Source of the DNA: Chitinophaga pinensis
Lineage (GTDB): Bacteria; Bacteroidota; Bacteroidia; Chitinophagales; Chitinophagaceae
NCBI GenBank assembly: GCA_945878115.1
Contig: CAMDVD010000012.1
Span: 1-64,000 of the forward strand
Length of the DNA stretch: 64,000 nt
Direction: 5' to 3'
The position numbers and the translations under genes were made by a program. The notes below the pieces were generated by a model. That model saw only the letters and a list, made by a program, of their open reading frames with translations, had not been told where the DNA came from and made no database searches. Each line of letters opens with the position of its first letter. The stretch's first letter is position 1. Positions 43,842 to 53,753 of the stretch are shown piece after piece.

Positions 43842-45161
43842 ATGTTTAATAATTTATCAGAACGTTTAGAAGGTGCCTTTAAATTACTTAAAGGGGAAGG
43901 GAAAATATCAGAAATAAATATTGCCACCACGGTAAAAGAAATTCGTAGAGCCTTAGTGGACGCGGATGTCAACTATGCTATAGCAAAAGAATTTACCGAT
44001 AAAGTAAAAGAAAAAGCACTTGGAGAAAAAGTTCTTACTTCCGTTACGCCTGGACAATTAATGGTAAAAATTGTAAAGGACGAATTAGTGTCCTTGATGG
44101 GTGGTGTAGAGGAAGAATTGAATTTAAGCGCGAATCCAACTGTCATCTTGATTGCAGGTTTACAAGGTTCTGGTAAGACAACCTTCAGCGGTAAGTTGGC
44201 TCATTTTTTAAAAACACAGAAAAACAAAAAGCCATTGTTGGTGGCTGCTGATATTTATCGTCCAGCGGCGATGGATCAATTGTCTGTTTTGGCTGAACAA
44301 ATCAAAGTACCGATTCATATAGAACGTGAAAATAAAGATGCCGTTTCTATTGCACAAAATGCGATTGCTTTTGCTAAAGAAAATGGACATTCTGTTGTCA
44401 TCATAGATACAGCAGGTCGTTTGGCTATTGATGAAGTCATGATGAATGAAGTCGCTAATATTAAACAGGCCGTTAATCCACAAGAGATCCTTTTTGTAGT
44501 GGATTCCATGACGGGTCAAGATGCGGTAAATACAGCAAAAGCATTCAATGAACGATTGAATTTTACTGGCGTGGTATTAACCAAATTAGACGGTGATACA
44601 AGAGGTGGTGCGGCATTGACCATTAAATATACGGTGAAGAAGCCTATCAAGTTTGTGAGCATGGGCGAAAAACTAGAAACCTTAGATGTGTTTTATCCAG
44701 AAAGGATGGCGCAACGTATTCTAGGCATGGGTGATATCACTACTTTGGTGGAAAGAGCACAACAACAATTTGATGAAGTAGAATCGAAAAAATTAGAAAA
44801 GAAAATTCGTGCGAATAAATTCGACTTTGATGATTTTAAAATGCAGTTAGCGCAAATCAAAAAGATGGGTAATTTAAAGGACTTGCTAGGTATGATACCC
44901 GGTATTGGTAAAGCAGTTAAAGATATTGATATTAGTGATGATTCGTTCAAAGGCATTGAAGCCATGATTAATTCGATGACACCAATAGAAAGAAAAAATC
45001 CAGAAATTATAGATCAAAAAAGAAGACAAAGAATTGCAGGTGGTAGTGGTAAACAATTGGCAGATGTGAATGCATTTATGAAACAATTTGATCAAATGAA
45101 GGACATGATGAAGATGATGAATAAAATGGGCGGCATGGGTATGAAAATGCCAGGCATGTAA
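43842..45161 (+). CDS. ffh: Signal recognition particle protein Ffh
   Basis: The GTPase that binds signal sequences and 4.5S RNA and delivers ribosomes to FtsY at the membrane. It has 439 residues: N domain 1-95, G domain with P-loop GLQGSGKTT (106-114), DTAGR and TKLDGDTRGG, and a methionine-rich M domain (about 320-439) ending MMKMMNKMGGMGMKMPGM. The 4.5S RNA gene was not identified. The RNase H gene follows in the same frame 6 bases after the stop. Confidence 0.97.
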   Translation: MFNNLSERLEGAFKLLKGEGKISEINIATTVKEIRRALVDADVNYAIAKEFTDKVKEKALGEKVLTSVTPGQLMVKIVKDELVSLMGGVEEELNLSANPTVILIAGLQGSGKTTFSGKLAHFLKTQKNKKPLLVAADIYRPAAMDQLSVLAEQIKVPIHIERENKDAVSIAQNAIAFAKENGHSVVIIDTAGRLAIDEVMMNEVANIKQAVNPQEILFVVDSMTGQDAVNTAKAFNERLNFTGVVLTKLDGDTRGGAALTIKYTVKKPIKFVSMGEKLETLDVFYPERMAQRILGMGDITTLVERAQQQFDEVESKKLEKKIRANKFDFDDFKMQLAQIKKMGNLKDLLGMIPGIGKAVKDIDISDDSFKGIEAMINSMTPIERKNPEIIDQKRRQRIAGGSGKQLADVNAFMKQFDQMKDMMKMMNKMGGMGMKMPGM

Positions 45162-45167
45162 TTTTTC

Positions 45168-45671
45168 ATTAACATAAATTCTTCCATCATCAAAGATATT
45201 TTACAAATTTACACAGACGGGTCTTCGCGTGGAAATCCCGGTAGGGGCGGCTTCGGCATTGTTTTACGTTGGAATAGCATTCGAAAAGAAATGAGTGCGG
45301 CTTATAGATTAACCACCAATAATCGAATGGAATTATTAGCGGTTATTGTGGCATTAGAAAGTTTGAAAAAAGACAATGTACAAATTCAGATTTATACAGA
45401 TAGTAAATATGTGGTGGAAGCGGTAGAAAAAAAATGGGTGTTTGGATGGGTTAAAAAGAATTTTAAGGACAAAAAAAATGAAGACTTATGGCTTCGATTT
45501 TTAGCGTTGTATGCAAAACACCATATCAAATTTCATTGGGTAAAAGGTCATGCGAGTAATGCTGAAAATAATCGTTGCGATGAATTAGCCACACAAGCTG
45601 CAGACAGTGGGCCGTATCTTGTCGACTTATGGTATGAAGCGAATTCTAATGTTCAAAATTCCAAATTTTAA
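45168..45671 (+). CDS. rnhA: Ribonuclease HI, apparently with a non-canonical start codon
   Basis: Degrades RNA in RNA-DNA hybrids. The complete catalytic set is present: IYTDGSSRGNPGRGGFG (first D), TTNNRMELLAV (E), IYTDSKYV (second D) and VKGHASNAENNRCDELA (H and third D). But between the ffh stop (45159-45161) and the first D there is no ATG, GTG or TTG in frame; the first ATG (45291) lies beyond the first catalytic residue. ATT (45168), ATA (45174) or ATC (45186, 45189) must serve as start unless a substitution or error is present. The last residues (NSKF) and stop lie in an intergenic repeat. Confidence 0.8.
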   Translation: MNINSSIIKDILQIYTDGSSRGNPGRGGFGIVLRWNSIRKEMSAAYRLTTNNRMELLAVIVALESLKKDNVQIQIYTDSKYVVEAVEKKWVFGWVKKNFKDKKNEDLWLRFLALYAKHHIKFHWVKGHASNAENNRCDELATQAADSGPYLVDLWYEANSNVQNSKF

Positions 45672-45762
45672 AATTCCAAATTCCAAAGGCAAGGCAAATC
45701 CCAAAATTTAAAATCCCAAATTCCAAAGGCGAATTCAAATTGCCCCATTTCCAAATTTTCAA
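45655..45762 (+). repeat. ATTCCAAA repeat overlapping the end of rnhA
   Basis: AAAATTCCAAATTTTAAAAT, AATTCCAAAGGCAAGG and CCCAAAATTTAAAATCCC variants of the family at 31156-31320. The repeat begins inside the last codons of rnhA and supplies its stop codon. Confidence 0.7.
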
Positions 45763-45763
45763 A

Positions 45764-46150
45764 TTAATCTTCCGTAACTGGCAAATCAATACTCAAATCT
45801 GATTCTGATTCAATGGTAAAGGGGATGCCACCTTTCACTCCTTGGCTGATAGAAGGATCCCAACCTTCGCCAAGTATATAATAATCTCCTTTTTTTAAAC
45901 CTTGTATAATTGCATAACTATTGCCAACATTGATGGTAACTGTTTTTTGTACAAAATCATATTCTCCATTCGCAGGTGCATCAGAGGCGTTGAATTTGAT
46001 AGAAATGGTGCAACTATCTATAACCAGGCCATGATGTTTAGCCGTTATTTTTAGGTTCGCATTTCCACCAAGACCTGCTGATGGTTTCTTTTTACAGCTA
46101 AAAGAAAAACAGAGAAAACAAACTACAGACAGTAAAGCAATTTTTTTCAT
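45764..46150 (-). CDS. Small lipoprotein of unknown function
   Basis: A 128-residue protein with signal peptide MKKIALLSVVCFLCFSFSC ending in a lipobox cysteine (C19) followed by KKKP. The mature part, ANLKITAKHHGLVIDSCTISIKFNA ... GNSYAIIQGLKKGDYYILGEGWD, looks like a small beta-sandwich. There is a second cysteine pair in the mature chain. No family recognised. Confidence 0.65.
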   Translation of the reverse strand: MKKIALLSVVCFLCFSFSCKKKPSAGLGGNANLKITAKHHGLVIDSCTISIKFNASDAPANGEYDFVQKTVTINVGNSYAIIQGLKKGDYYILGEGWDPSISQGVKGGIPFTIESESDLSIDLPVTED

Positions 46151-46229
46151 AGATTAAAGTTAAGTCGTATAACGAAACAAAAAAGTTTGTTATAAAAAAA
46201 AATCAATTAGAATCATCGCAATATTCGTC

Positions 46230-46237
46230 TATTTTTG
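46230..46237 (+). promoter_or_regulatory. Bacteroidota -7 box before the TamB-like gene
   Basis: TATTTTTG, 15 nt before the ATG at 46253. An in-frame TTG (46235) overlaps the box and is not the likely start. Confidence 0.6.
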
Positions 46238-46252
46238 TGTGCTTCTCTAGAA

Positions 46253-49200
46253 ATGAATAAAACCTTGCTCAAATATCTTAAACGGCTTTGTAAAACATTG
46301 GGTTATTCTCTATTGGTATTAAGCATCATCATTGCAATTGCTATTTGGATGGTGTCTACAGAAAAATACCAAAATATCTTAGTCCAAAAAGCAACAAAAT
46401 ATTTATCCAAAAAACTGCATACGAAAGTTTCAGTAGCTCATGTTCAATTAACTTTCTTTAATCATTTCGAGATTCAAGGTGTATATGCAGAAGATGAAAA
46501 AAAAGACACCCTTGCTTCTATAGACAAAATCGAATTACGAACTTCTGAATTGTTGAGTAATTTTTGGAATGGTGAAACAGCAGTTCTTAAACATGTTAGT
46601 GTCGAAAATGTGGTGGTGAATTTGCTGAGAGCAAAAGATACTTCACGTTGGAATTATGATTTTATCTCAGAGGCATTTGCATCTAAGAAATCGACGGATA
46701 GTAGTTTGACAACAACACAAAAAACAGAAATCAAAAAGAATTCCACGGATCCAACATTTGATATAAAAGAAATACATGCCAAACATATCCGTTTTGTGAT
46801 GAATGATGCTTGGCGTGGTGAAGACATGCGGTTTGCATTTGAAGATATTGATTTATTATTTGATCAATTGAATTTGAATAAAAAAGAAATTATTATTAAA
46901 GAATTCTTAATTGATGGTGCGAATATTTTGGTGAGGGAATATGAGAGAGGAAAACCGAAGGACAATTCACCAGATGATACTACGGATTGGGGTACGCCTT
47001 TTAATCCAGATCAATTTGCCTTATCCATTGCAAAAGTACATTTGAGCAATTCCACTTTTGCCTACGATGATGGCAATAGAATTCCTTCACCACATGAATT
47101 TGATGAAAATCATTTGGGTATATCTAATTTGACAATCGATTTAAAAAATACACATGTCATTAAGGATACTATTTTTTCAGATATAGAAAACTTCAGCGCA
47201 ACAGAACGTTGTGGATTTGCCATTGAACATCTTTCAGCAAAAGCAAAAGTTTCGCAAGTGCAAAGCCAATTATCCCATTTACAATTAAAGACGAAGCAAT
47301 CGTTTATCACTGATTTTTATGAAATGAATTATAAAAATTTTCATTCCTTCAATGATTATATTTCAAAAGTTTCGATGAATGCCAACTTATCCAAGTCCAC
47401 CATATCCTCTATTGACATTGGATACTTTGCCAATATTTTAAATGAATATCCAATTGCCATTCAAGTCAATGGGAAAGCGAACGGAACAGTCGATCATTTA
47501 AACGTGACGAATCTCGTTTTGGAAACTGGCAATACTTATTTTGCTGGAGAAGGCACTGTACATGGCTTACCGGATATGGACAATACTATTTTCACTATTC
47601 AATCTAATCAATTAACTACAAGCGGAACAGAATTAAATCACCTCATTCCACAAACTAAAGTGGACGCATTGGATTGGAAAGAATTGAAAAAAATACAATT
47701 CAAAGGAAGCTATATTGGTCATTATGACAACTTCATTGCCAAAGGAAATTTGAATACTACATTAGGCATGGCTGACATTGATTTGCACATGAATTTTCAA
47801 AAAGATATCCCTTCTTATTCAGGTAATTTAACAACAAATAATTTTAATATCGGTGTGTTACTGAAACAAAAAACATTGGGCGCAATTTCGATGAATGGAA
47901 AAATTGATGGTAGTGGATTTGACTTAAATCATCTCAATGCAAAAGTAAATGCCAGTGTTTCTGAAATACAAGTTGATCAGGTGAAGTATAAAGACATGAC
48001 CATTGATGGGGTGGTTGCCAATCGTAAATTTGATGGCATTTTTGTTTCATTGGATTCAAATCTCCATTTGAATTTTGCTGGTAAATTAGATTTAAGCGGC
48101 GAGCAACCTGTATATAATTTCAATGCTAGATTTTTAAGTTTTAATTTACAGAAAATGGGTATTACAAAAGACCCACTCATTGGCACTGGTTATGCAACAT
48201 TAAATTTTACAGGCGATGATATTGATAATTTTACGGGTACTGCATTGCTAAAAAATTTAACGCTATCGAATGCAAAAACTTCCATTGCCATACCGAGTAT
48301 GTTGTTGGAATCTTATAAAAAAAACAAAATTAAAACTTTGCATTTAACGAGTTCCATTGCAGATGCAACTTTACAAGGAAACTTCAATATTTCAGAATTG
48401 CCAACTTCAATTCAATTGTATTTGTCGCATTACCTACCCCAGTATATTAATTTGCCTACCCATTACAAAGAAGAGGAATTTACTTTCGATGCAAATATCA
48501 AAAATATAGACTCTTTGTTAAAGACCATGCTACCTGATTTATCTGGATTTGCTGGAACAACGGTCAATGGTAGTTTAAATACAAGTCAACAAAAATTCTC
48601 CATCGATTTGGGCGTTCCTCAATTTGGATACAAAGATTTTATCTTCAACAATTTGTTGGTCATTGGTGCCGGTGATTTTAAAAGTTTTGAGATGAATGCA
48701 ACGAGTGGCAATCTGCAATACAATACGGATGTTGTGATTCCTTCTTTCCAAATCAATACGAGTATGGCAAATGACACAGCCACACTTACTATCAATACAC
48801 AAAGTATAAATAATTTATTGGGTGATGCGTCTATTAACTGTAAAGCCTCTGCTGCTAATTCTAATTTATATGTGCAAGTTTTGCCATCATCGATTAGTGT
48901 AAAAGAAGATAAATGGCAAATAGCCAGTAATTACGATTTGGTTTTGGGATCGAAAATTAAAGTGCAAGATTTACTAGTCGAAAGTGGTGCACAACGAATT
49001 AATATCAATACCTTAAATGGCGCTACAGATGATATTGCAGCTTCGTTACAAGACATCGATTTAGAAAGTTTTTCTAATTATGCAAACCTGACTAATTCTT
49101 TATATTATGGTCGTATAAATGGAGAAATTCAAGTTTCGGATTTTAAACAAAATCCAATTGTGCATGCCAATATTTACTCTACAAATCCTGTACGATTAAA

Positions 49201-51049
49201 CCAAGATACCATTGGGATGGTGAAGTTGATGATGGATTATAATATCGATAAAAATATATGGACCATAGATAAAAGTACAAGTGTAGAACGCAATAATAGC
49301 AATGCTTCTATTGCTGGTCAAATCAATGTGCATGATAGTACCATTAATTTGCAAACCAATTTAAAAGATATCAAAATTGATTTTCTCAATCAATTCCTTT
49401 CAGATTATTTGCAACAAATAAATGGCTACGCTTCGGGTAATGTAAACATCAAAGGGAAGTTAAGTGAGCCCAATATTATCGGTAGTGTGGATGTAGCGGA
49501 TGTAAGCTTAAAGGTTATATTTTTAGGTGCTACGTATAAATTTGATCAGGCTAAATTTCATTTCAACAATCATTTAATTGAAATGGACAATATTAATTTT
49601 TATGATGAAAGAGGTAAAGATTTTGGCGGTGTGCTCAAAGGGAAAATAATGCACAATAATTTTTCAGATTTCAATTTAAATTTTACGGCAGATGCAGATA
49701 ATATATTATGTCTGAAAACAAGCGAATATGAAAACGATTTATTCTATGGATATATTCCAGCTAAGATGAATGCCAAATTAAATGGCCCTTTGGATGATAT
49801 CATTTTGGATATCCATGCAAAGCCATTGAAAGGGTCAACTTTTTATTTACCAATTAATTCTACAGGTGACGCGTCCTCCTACGATTTCGTTCGTTTTATC
49901 AATATTGGAAGAAATCAAAATGATGAAATGGTCAAGCGTAAAAAATCTTACTATGTTAAACTAAATATGAATATAGAAGCCACGCCGAATATTGAAACCA
50001 ATATTATTTTGGATAATAATACAGGTGAAAAAATTATCGCAAAAGGAAATGGCGATATTAATTTGAATGTGGATTTGGGTAACTCCATTAATATGTTTGG
50101 GAACTATGTCATTACGGAAGGAAAGTATTTATTTAATTTTAGAAGCCTACTTGCTAAAGAATTTATCATAGATCAGGGTAGTCAAATTAAATGGAGTGGT
50201 GATGCATTGGCGGCTAATTTAAATATGACAGCCGTGTATAAAGTGCCGAAAAAAATTGCATTGTATCCCCTAGTAAGTGCCAATAAAGATATAACTGGGC
50301 GTGATTTAGAAGAAGCAAAAAAGGAATATGCCACCTATGTCTATTTATTTTTGAAAGAAAGTTTAGCGCAGCCTAAAATTACTTTTGACATTACACAACC
50401 TGATAATAAATCCGTTGGGACACCTGCCTATACTAAGTTGGAACAAATTAAAAATGATGAAAAAGAATTGGTCTCGCAAGCCGGCATGTTATTGTTGCTT
50501 GGAGAGTTTTATTCCACAGTGGGAATTAATAATACGGCATATAATAATGCATCTATTTCAACTGTATCTGATATGCTTAGTTCAACCATTTCGTCTGAAT
50601 TAAATTCGATTATTCAGCAAAAATTAGGACTTAAAAATATCAATGTGAATGTTGGTTATCAAAATAAAATAGACGAACAAAATAATGCTCTAAACAAGAA
50701 TCAAATATCTTTGAATGTAAGCGCTGAACTATTTAAAGGCAGAGTCATTATTGATGTAGGCAGTGGAGTAAATGTAGGTAAAGACAATACTGGCGTAACA
50801 ACAAGTAAATACAATATAGGTGGGGATTTTAAAGCACAATTATTGTTGTCTGAAGATGGTCGAGTAAGAGCCAGTGCCTTTCGAACCTCTAATTATGACG
50901 CAACAGAAAGTACAAACTTTACCAAAGGTGGGGTAGGTCTTTCTTACCGAAAAGTGTTCAATAGTTTTGCAGATTTCTTCTCTAATAAAAAGAAAAAAAA
51001 TAACAATATTCCAATTACAGATACAACTTTATTTAAACATGAATCTTAA
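46253..51049 (+). CDS. TamB-like translocation/assembly module protein (DUF490)
   Basis: A 1598-residue AsmA/TamB-family protein. One N-terminal membrane anchor (about 13-34, YSLLVLSIIIAIAIWMV) is followed by an AsmA-like start (KYLSKKLHTKVSVAHVQLTF) and a very long beta-rich body. The C-terminal 400 residues hold the DUF490/TamB domain (VDLGNSINMFGNYVITEGKYLFNF ... GSQIKWSGDALAANLNMTAVYKV ... VSQAGMLLLLGEFYS). Such proteins bridge the inner and outer membranes and move lipids or help outer-membrane protein assembly. BamA-like TamA is not in the window. It overlaps the next small gene by 11 bases. Confidence 0.93.
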   Translation: MNKTLLKYLKRLCKTLGYSLLVLSIIIAIAIWMVSTEKYQNILVQKATKYLSKKLHTKVSVAHVQLTFFNHFEIQGVYAEDEKKDTLASIDKIELRTSELLSNFWNGETAVLKHVSVENVVVNLLRAKDTSRWNYDFISEAFASKKSTDSSLTTTQKTEIKKNSTDPTFDIKEIHAKHIRFVMNDAWRGEDMRFAFEDIDLLFDQLNLNKKEIIIKEFLIDGANILVREYERGKPKDNSPDDTTDWGTPFNPDQFALSIAKVHLSNSTFAYDDGNRIPSPHEFDENHLGISNLTIDLKNTHVIKDTIFSDIENFSATERCGFAIEHLSAKAKVSQVQSQLSHLQLKTKQSFITDFYEMNYKNFHSFNDYISKVSMNANLSKSTISSIDIGYFANILNEYPIAIQVNGKANGTVDHLNVTNLVLETGNTYFAGEGTVHGLPDMDNTIFTIQSNQLTTSGTELNHLIPQTKVDALDWKELKKIQFKGSYIGHYDNFIAKGNLNTTLGMADIDLHMNFQKDIPSYSGNLTTNNFNIGVLLKQKTLGAISMNGKIDGSGFDLNHLNAKVNASVSEIQVDQVKYKDMTIDGVVANRKFDGIFVSLDSNLHLNFAGKLDLSGEQPVYNFNARFLSFNLQKMGITKDPLIGTGYATLNFTGDDIDNFTGTALLKNLTLSNAKTSIAIPSMLLESYKKNKIKTLHLTSSIADATLQGNFNISELPTSIQLYLSHYLPQYINLPTHYKEEEFTFDANIKNIDSLLKTMLPDLSGFAGTTVNGSLNTSQQKFSIDLGVPQFGYKDFIFNNLLVIGAGDFKSFEMNATSGNLQYNTDVVIPSFQINTSMANDTATLTINTQSINNLLGDASINCKASAANSNLYVQVLPSSISVKEDKWQIASNYDLVLGSKIKVQDLLVESGAQRININTLNGATDDIAASLQDIDLESFSNYANLTNSLYYGRINGEIQVSDFKQNPIVHANIYSTNPVRLNQDTIGMVKLMMDYNIDKNIWTIDKSTSVERNNSNASIAGQINVHDSTINLQTNLKDIKIDFLNQFLSDYLQQINGYASGNVNIKGKLSEPNIIGSVDVADVSLKVIFLGATYKFDQAKFHFNNHLIEMDNINFYDERGKDFGGVLKGKIMHNNFSDFNLNFTADADNILCLKTSEYENDLFYGYIPAKMNAKLNGPLDDIILDIHAKPLKGSTFYLPINSTGDASSYDFVRFINIGRNQNDEMVKRKKSYYVKLNMNIEATPNIETNIILDNNTGEKIIAKGNGDINLNVDLGNSINMFGNYVITEGKYLFNFRSLLAKEFIIDQGSQIKWSGDALAANLNMTAVYKVPKKIALYPLVSANKDITGRDLEEAKKEYATYVYLFLKESLAQPKITFDITQPDNKSVGTPAYTKLEQIKNDEKELVSQAGMLLLLGEFYSTVGINNTAYNNASISTVSDMLSSTISSELNSIIQQKLGLKNINVNVGYQNKIDEQNNALNKNQISLNVSAELFKGRVIIDVGSGVNVGKDNTGVTTSKYNIGGDFKAQLLLSEDGRVRASAFRTSNYDATESTNFTKGGVGLSYRKVFNSFADFFSNKKKKNNNIPITDTTLFKHES

Positions 51050-51413
51050 CGCATTCAAACTGAGTACACCCATTGTCATCATTTCTATTTTGCTCTTTCA
51101 TATTGCCATCACTGCGCATGCGATGTATTCTTTATTCAGTGATTTCACAGTATGGACTTTTTATATGTTTTACCCAATGATGCTATTGATTTTTACCTTG
51201 GTATGGTTGGGCATTACTTTCAAAAAAAGAGTTTTTGCATTCGCCTATTTCATGTTGGTATTTTTTGAAGTAGCCATGAAATTGTTCTTTGGCAAATACC
51301 TTTTTGGTGAAGTATTTGGCGAAGTTCTTTTCCCAATTGACTTGCTTTTTTCCTTTGTTATTTTACTTTTATATAAACCACATTTTGGTGATAGAACTGC
51401 TTCCATATCTTAA
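51039..51413 (+). CDS. Small four-span membrane protein
   Basis: A 124-residue membrane protein starting MNLNAFKLSTPIVIISILLFHI, with four hydrophobic segments (about 9-28, 41-61, 66-84 and 97-115). It overlaps the end of the TamB gene and the start of the binding-protein gene, so the three are translated together. No family recognised. Confidence 0.65.
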   Translation: MNLNAFKLSTPIVIISILLFHIAITAHAMYSLFSDFTVWTFYMFYPMMLLIFTLVWLGITFKKRVFAFAYFMLVFFEVAMKLFFGKYLFGEVFGEVLFPIDLLFSFVILLLYKPHFGDRTASIS

Positions 51414-52152
51414 AAGACCAACTCGCATTATTTCATTGGTTCCTTCTCAAACAGAATTATTATTTGATTTGGGATTACAAGAGGAAGTAGTTGGGATTAC
51501 CAAATTTTGTATACATCCTACCCAATGGTTTAGACATAAAAAAAGAGTAGGAGGCACCAAAACAATTGATATATCTAGTGTTCGAGCATTGCAACCCGAT
51601 TTAATTTTAGCCAATAAAGAAGAAAATACGCAAGCAGATATTGAAGCATTATCTAAAGAATTTCCTGTTTGGGTAAGTGATATTAAAAATGTGCAAGACG
51701 CTTTAGACATGATTGCACAGGTTGGGGAATTGGTTAATCGGAAAGAGGAAGCACAACAATTAATAGACAAAATACAAAAGAAAATGACCGTTCGTACAAA
51801 TCAAAATAGTATAGATGCTTTGTATTTAATTTGGCAAAAACCTTATATGGCTGCTGGTGCAGATACTTTCATACACGACATGATGAGCTATGCTGGAATG
51901 CGAAATGTAGTCACACAAATGCGCTATCCAACTTTGACAATGGAAGAAATAATAGCCTTGCAACCAGCTTATGTATTGTTGTCTAGTGAACCCTTTCCAT
52001 TCAAACAAAAACATGTAGAGGAAATGCAAGCAAGTTTACCTGATGTAAAAATAATTTTAGTCGACGGTGAATTATTTAGTTGGTATGGAAGCCGAATGTT
52101 ACAATCATTTGATTATTTTTATCACCTACATGAACAAATACAAAACAGCTAG
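51388..52152 (+). CDS. BtuF-like helical-backbone metal/cobalamin-binding protein without signal peptide
   Basis: Similar to cluster-A substrate-binding proteins of the BtuF/FepB fold: RIISLVPSQTELLFDLGLQEEVVGITKFCIHP (about 11-42), VGGTKTIDISSVRALQPDLILANKEEN (about 50-76) and the central helix. A start at GTG 51388 (or TTG 51385) gives about 254 residues. No convincing signal peptide precedes the domain; the upstream part of the frame overlaps the previous gene. It may be cytosolic or anchored through a partner. The next gene overlaps by 23 bases. Confidence 0.75.
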   Translation: MIELLPYLKRPTRIISLVPSQTELLFDLGLQEEVVGITKFCIHPTQWFRHKKRVGGTKTIDISSVRALQPDLILANKEENTQADIEALSKEFPVWVSDIKNVQDALDMIAQVGELVNRKEEAQQLIDKIQKKMTVRTNQNSIDALYLIWQKPYMAAGADTFIHDMMSYAGMRNVVTQMRYPTLTMEEIIALQPAYVLLSSEPFPFKQKHVEEMQASLPDVKIILVDGELFSWYGSRMLQSFDYFYHLHEQIQNS

Positions 52153-53674
52153 TCAATTACTATTTACATTTTCCAGCTATTTTATTCTTTGGATTTTACT
52201 GCAACCTTATTTAGGTTATTTATTGGATAGTGATTGTGTTGCCTATTTGACTATTGCTGAGCGAGTGGCAAAAGGCGATTATTTTCGAAGTATTAATGGA
52301 CTTTGGAGTCCGTTGAATTCATGGATGTTAGCGCCATTTATTCAGCACGGCTATGATGCATGGGCTTCTGCTAAAGCATTGAATTGTTTCTTTGGAGGGG
52401 CCATTCTAGTTGCATTTCATCATTTATTATTGCGTTTTGAAGTATCCAAAAAAGTATACCATATCAATATGAGCATACTGCCTCTTATTGTCGTTTACTT
52501 CGTTTATTTTCAAATGTTTGGTGATGTATTACAATTGGCATTCGTCTTATTTTATTTGCTAATTATTTTTTCCAAATCATTACTGAATATAGGCAAGGTA
52601 ATAGCCTGTGCTTTAATAATGAGTATAGGATATTATGCAAAAGCCTATTCGCTTTTCTTTTTTTTCGTGCATTTTTTGGTGATTTGTTTCTGGTTGTACA
52701 AATCAAAAAAAATCAATTTGCAAAAGGCGATCTTGTATTATGTTACTGGTGTAAGTGTATTTCTACTTTGCATTTTACCTTGGACATATGCTTTACATCA
52801 CAAATACAAGGAATGGTCATTGACGGGCTTTGCAGGTAAATTAAATATGAGCTGGAATATCAATAGTGGCAAATCTTTTAACCCAGATATTACCTTATTG
52901 ATACCGCCCACTTATCCTAATTCTCCTTCATTTTGGGAAGACCCTTATGTAACACAATCCAATTTAAGTTCACCTACAAGTTCTATTGCTCATTTTACCA
53001 AATGGATAGCGAGAGTAGTTTATACGACCTTAGAAAGTGTTACATGTATGCATGAAATTTCCTGCTTCACATTGGTGGCATTAGGCATTGGGCTTTTCTA
53101 TTTTTTCTTCTATAAAAAAAAATCAGAAGAAATGGATTTGCAATATCAATTATTGATATTAAGCATCCTAATTGTACCAATGGGTTATTTGATGATGCAT
53201 ATTGAAACACGTTATATTTGGCTCATTACCTTTTTGACTATGTTATTGTGTGCCCGTTTGCTACAAACTATAAAAAATACAATATGGCAGGGAATTGCAC
53301 TTGGAAGCATTGCCATTTCATTTCTACTATTTCCTATTATGCAATTGAAAAATTTAAAATATAAGAACAAGGATTTGTTTGAGATGGCTCAATATATAGA
53401 ATCTAAAAATATACATGGCACCTTCACTTCAAATGCCACAGATGCTGGTAGAATGTGGGTTATAGCTTATTTGACGAAGAACCCATTTTTTACTATTGAA
53501 AAACATAATTACACACAAGAAGAATTAAACTTGGACATAAAAAAATACCATGTCGCTTATTATTTTTTTATCAGTGAAAATAACCAAGCAAATATTATTA
53601 TGCAAGATGCAAGCATGGATAAGGTAGCAAGCATGGATGATTTGGATGTATTTAAAATAAAGGATGCGAAATAA
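52130..53674 (+). CDS. GT-C fold membrane glycosyltransferase-like protein (ArnT/PMT type)
   Basis: A 514-residue protein starting MNKYKTASQLLFTFSSYFILW, with about eleven hydrophobic segments. After the first span comes GYLLDSDCVAYLTIAERVAKGDYFRSINGLWSPLNSW, the first periplasmic loop with the acidic residue (D in LDSDC) expected of GT39/ArnT-like enzymes, which use polyprenyl-phosphate sugars. The soluble C-terminal part is short. Acceptor unknown. It is translationally coupled to the BtuF-like gene. Confidence 0.72.
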   Translation: MNKYKTASQLLFTFSSYFILWILLQPYLGYLLDSDCVAYLTIAERVAKGDYFRSINGLWSPLNSWMLAPFIQHGYDAWASAKALNCFFGGAILVAFHHLLLRFEVSKKVYHINMSILPLIVVYFVYFQMFGDVLQLAFVLFYLLIIFSKSLLNIGKVIACALIMSIGYYAKAYSLFFFFVHFLVICFWLYKSKKINLQKAILYYVTGVSVFLLCILPWTYALHHKYKEWSLTGFAGKLNMSWNINSGKSFNPDITLLIPPTYPNSPSFWEDPYVTQSNLSSPTSSIAHFTKWIARVVYTTLESVTCMHEISCFTLVALGIGLFYFFFYKKKSEEMDLQYQLLILSILIVPMGYLMMHIETRYIWLITFLTMLLCARLLQTIKNTIWQGIALGSIAISFLLFPIMQLKNLKYKNKDLFEMAQYIESKNIHGTFTSNATDAGRMWVIAYLTKNPFFTIEKHNYTQEELNLDIKKYHVAYYFFISENNQANIIMQDASMDKVASMDDLDVFKIKDAK

Positions 53675-53684
53675 TGGAATAAGA

Positions 53685-53710
53685 AAGGCTTCACTTTTCA
53701 GCGAAGCCTT
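53685..53710 (+). terminator. Hairpin after the GT-C gene
   Basis: AAGGCTTC (53685-53692) pairs perfectly with GAAGCCTT (53703-53710) around a 10-base loop, 11 bases after the stop codon of the GT-C gene. The tail lacks a long T-run, so termination is likely but not proven. It also faces the minus-strand gene ending at 53754. Confidence 0.6.
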
Positions 53711-53753
53711 GTTGGAAGAATATTATGTGCTATGGATTTTAATTTTCTATTCC

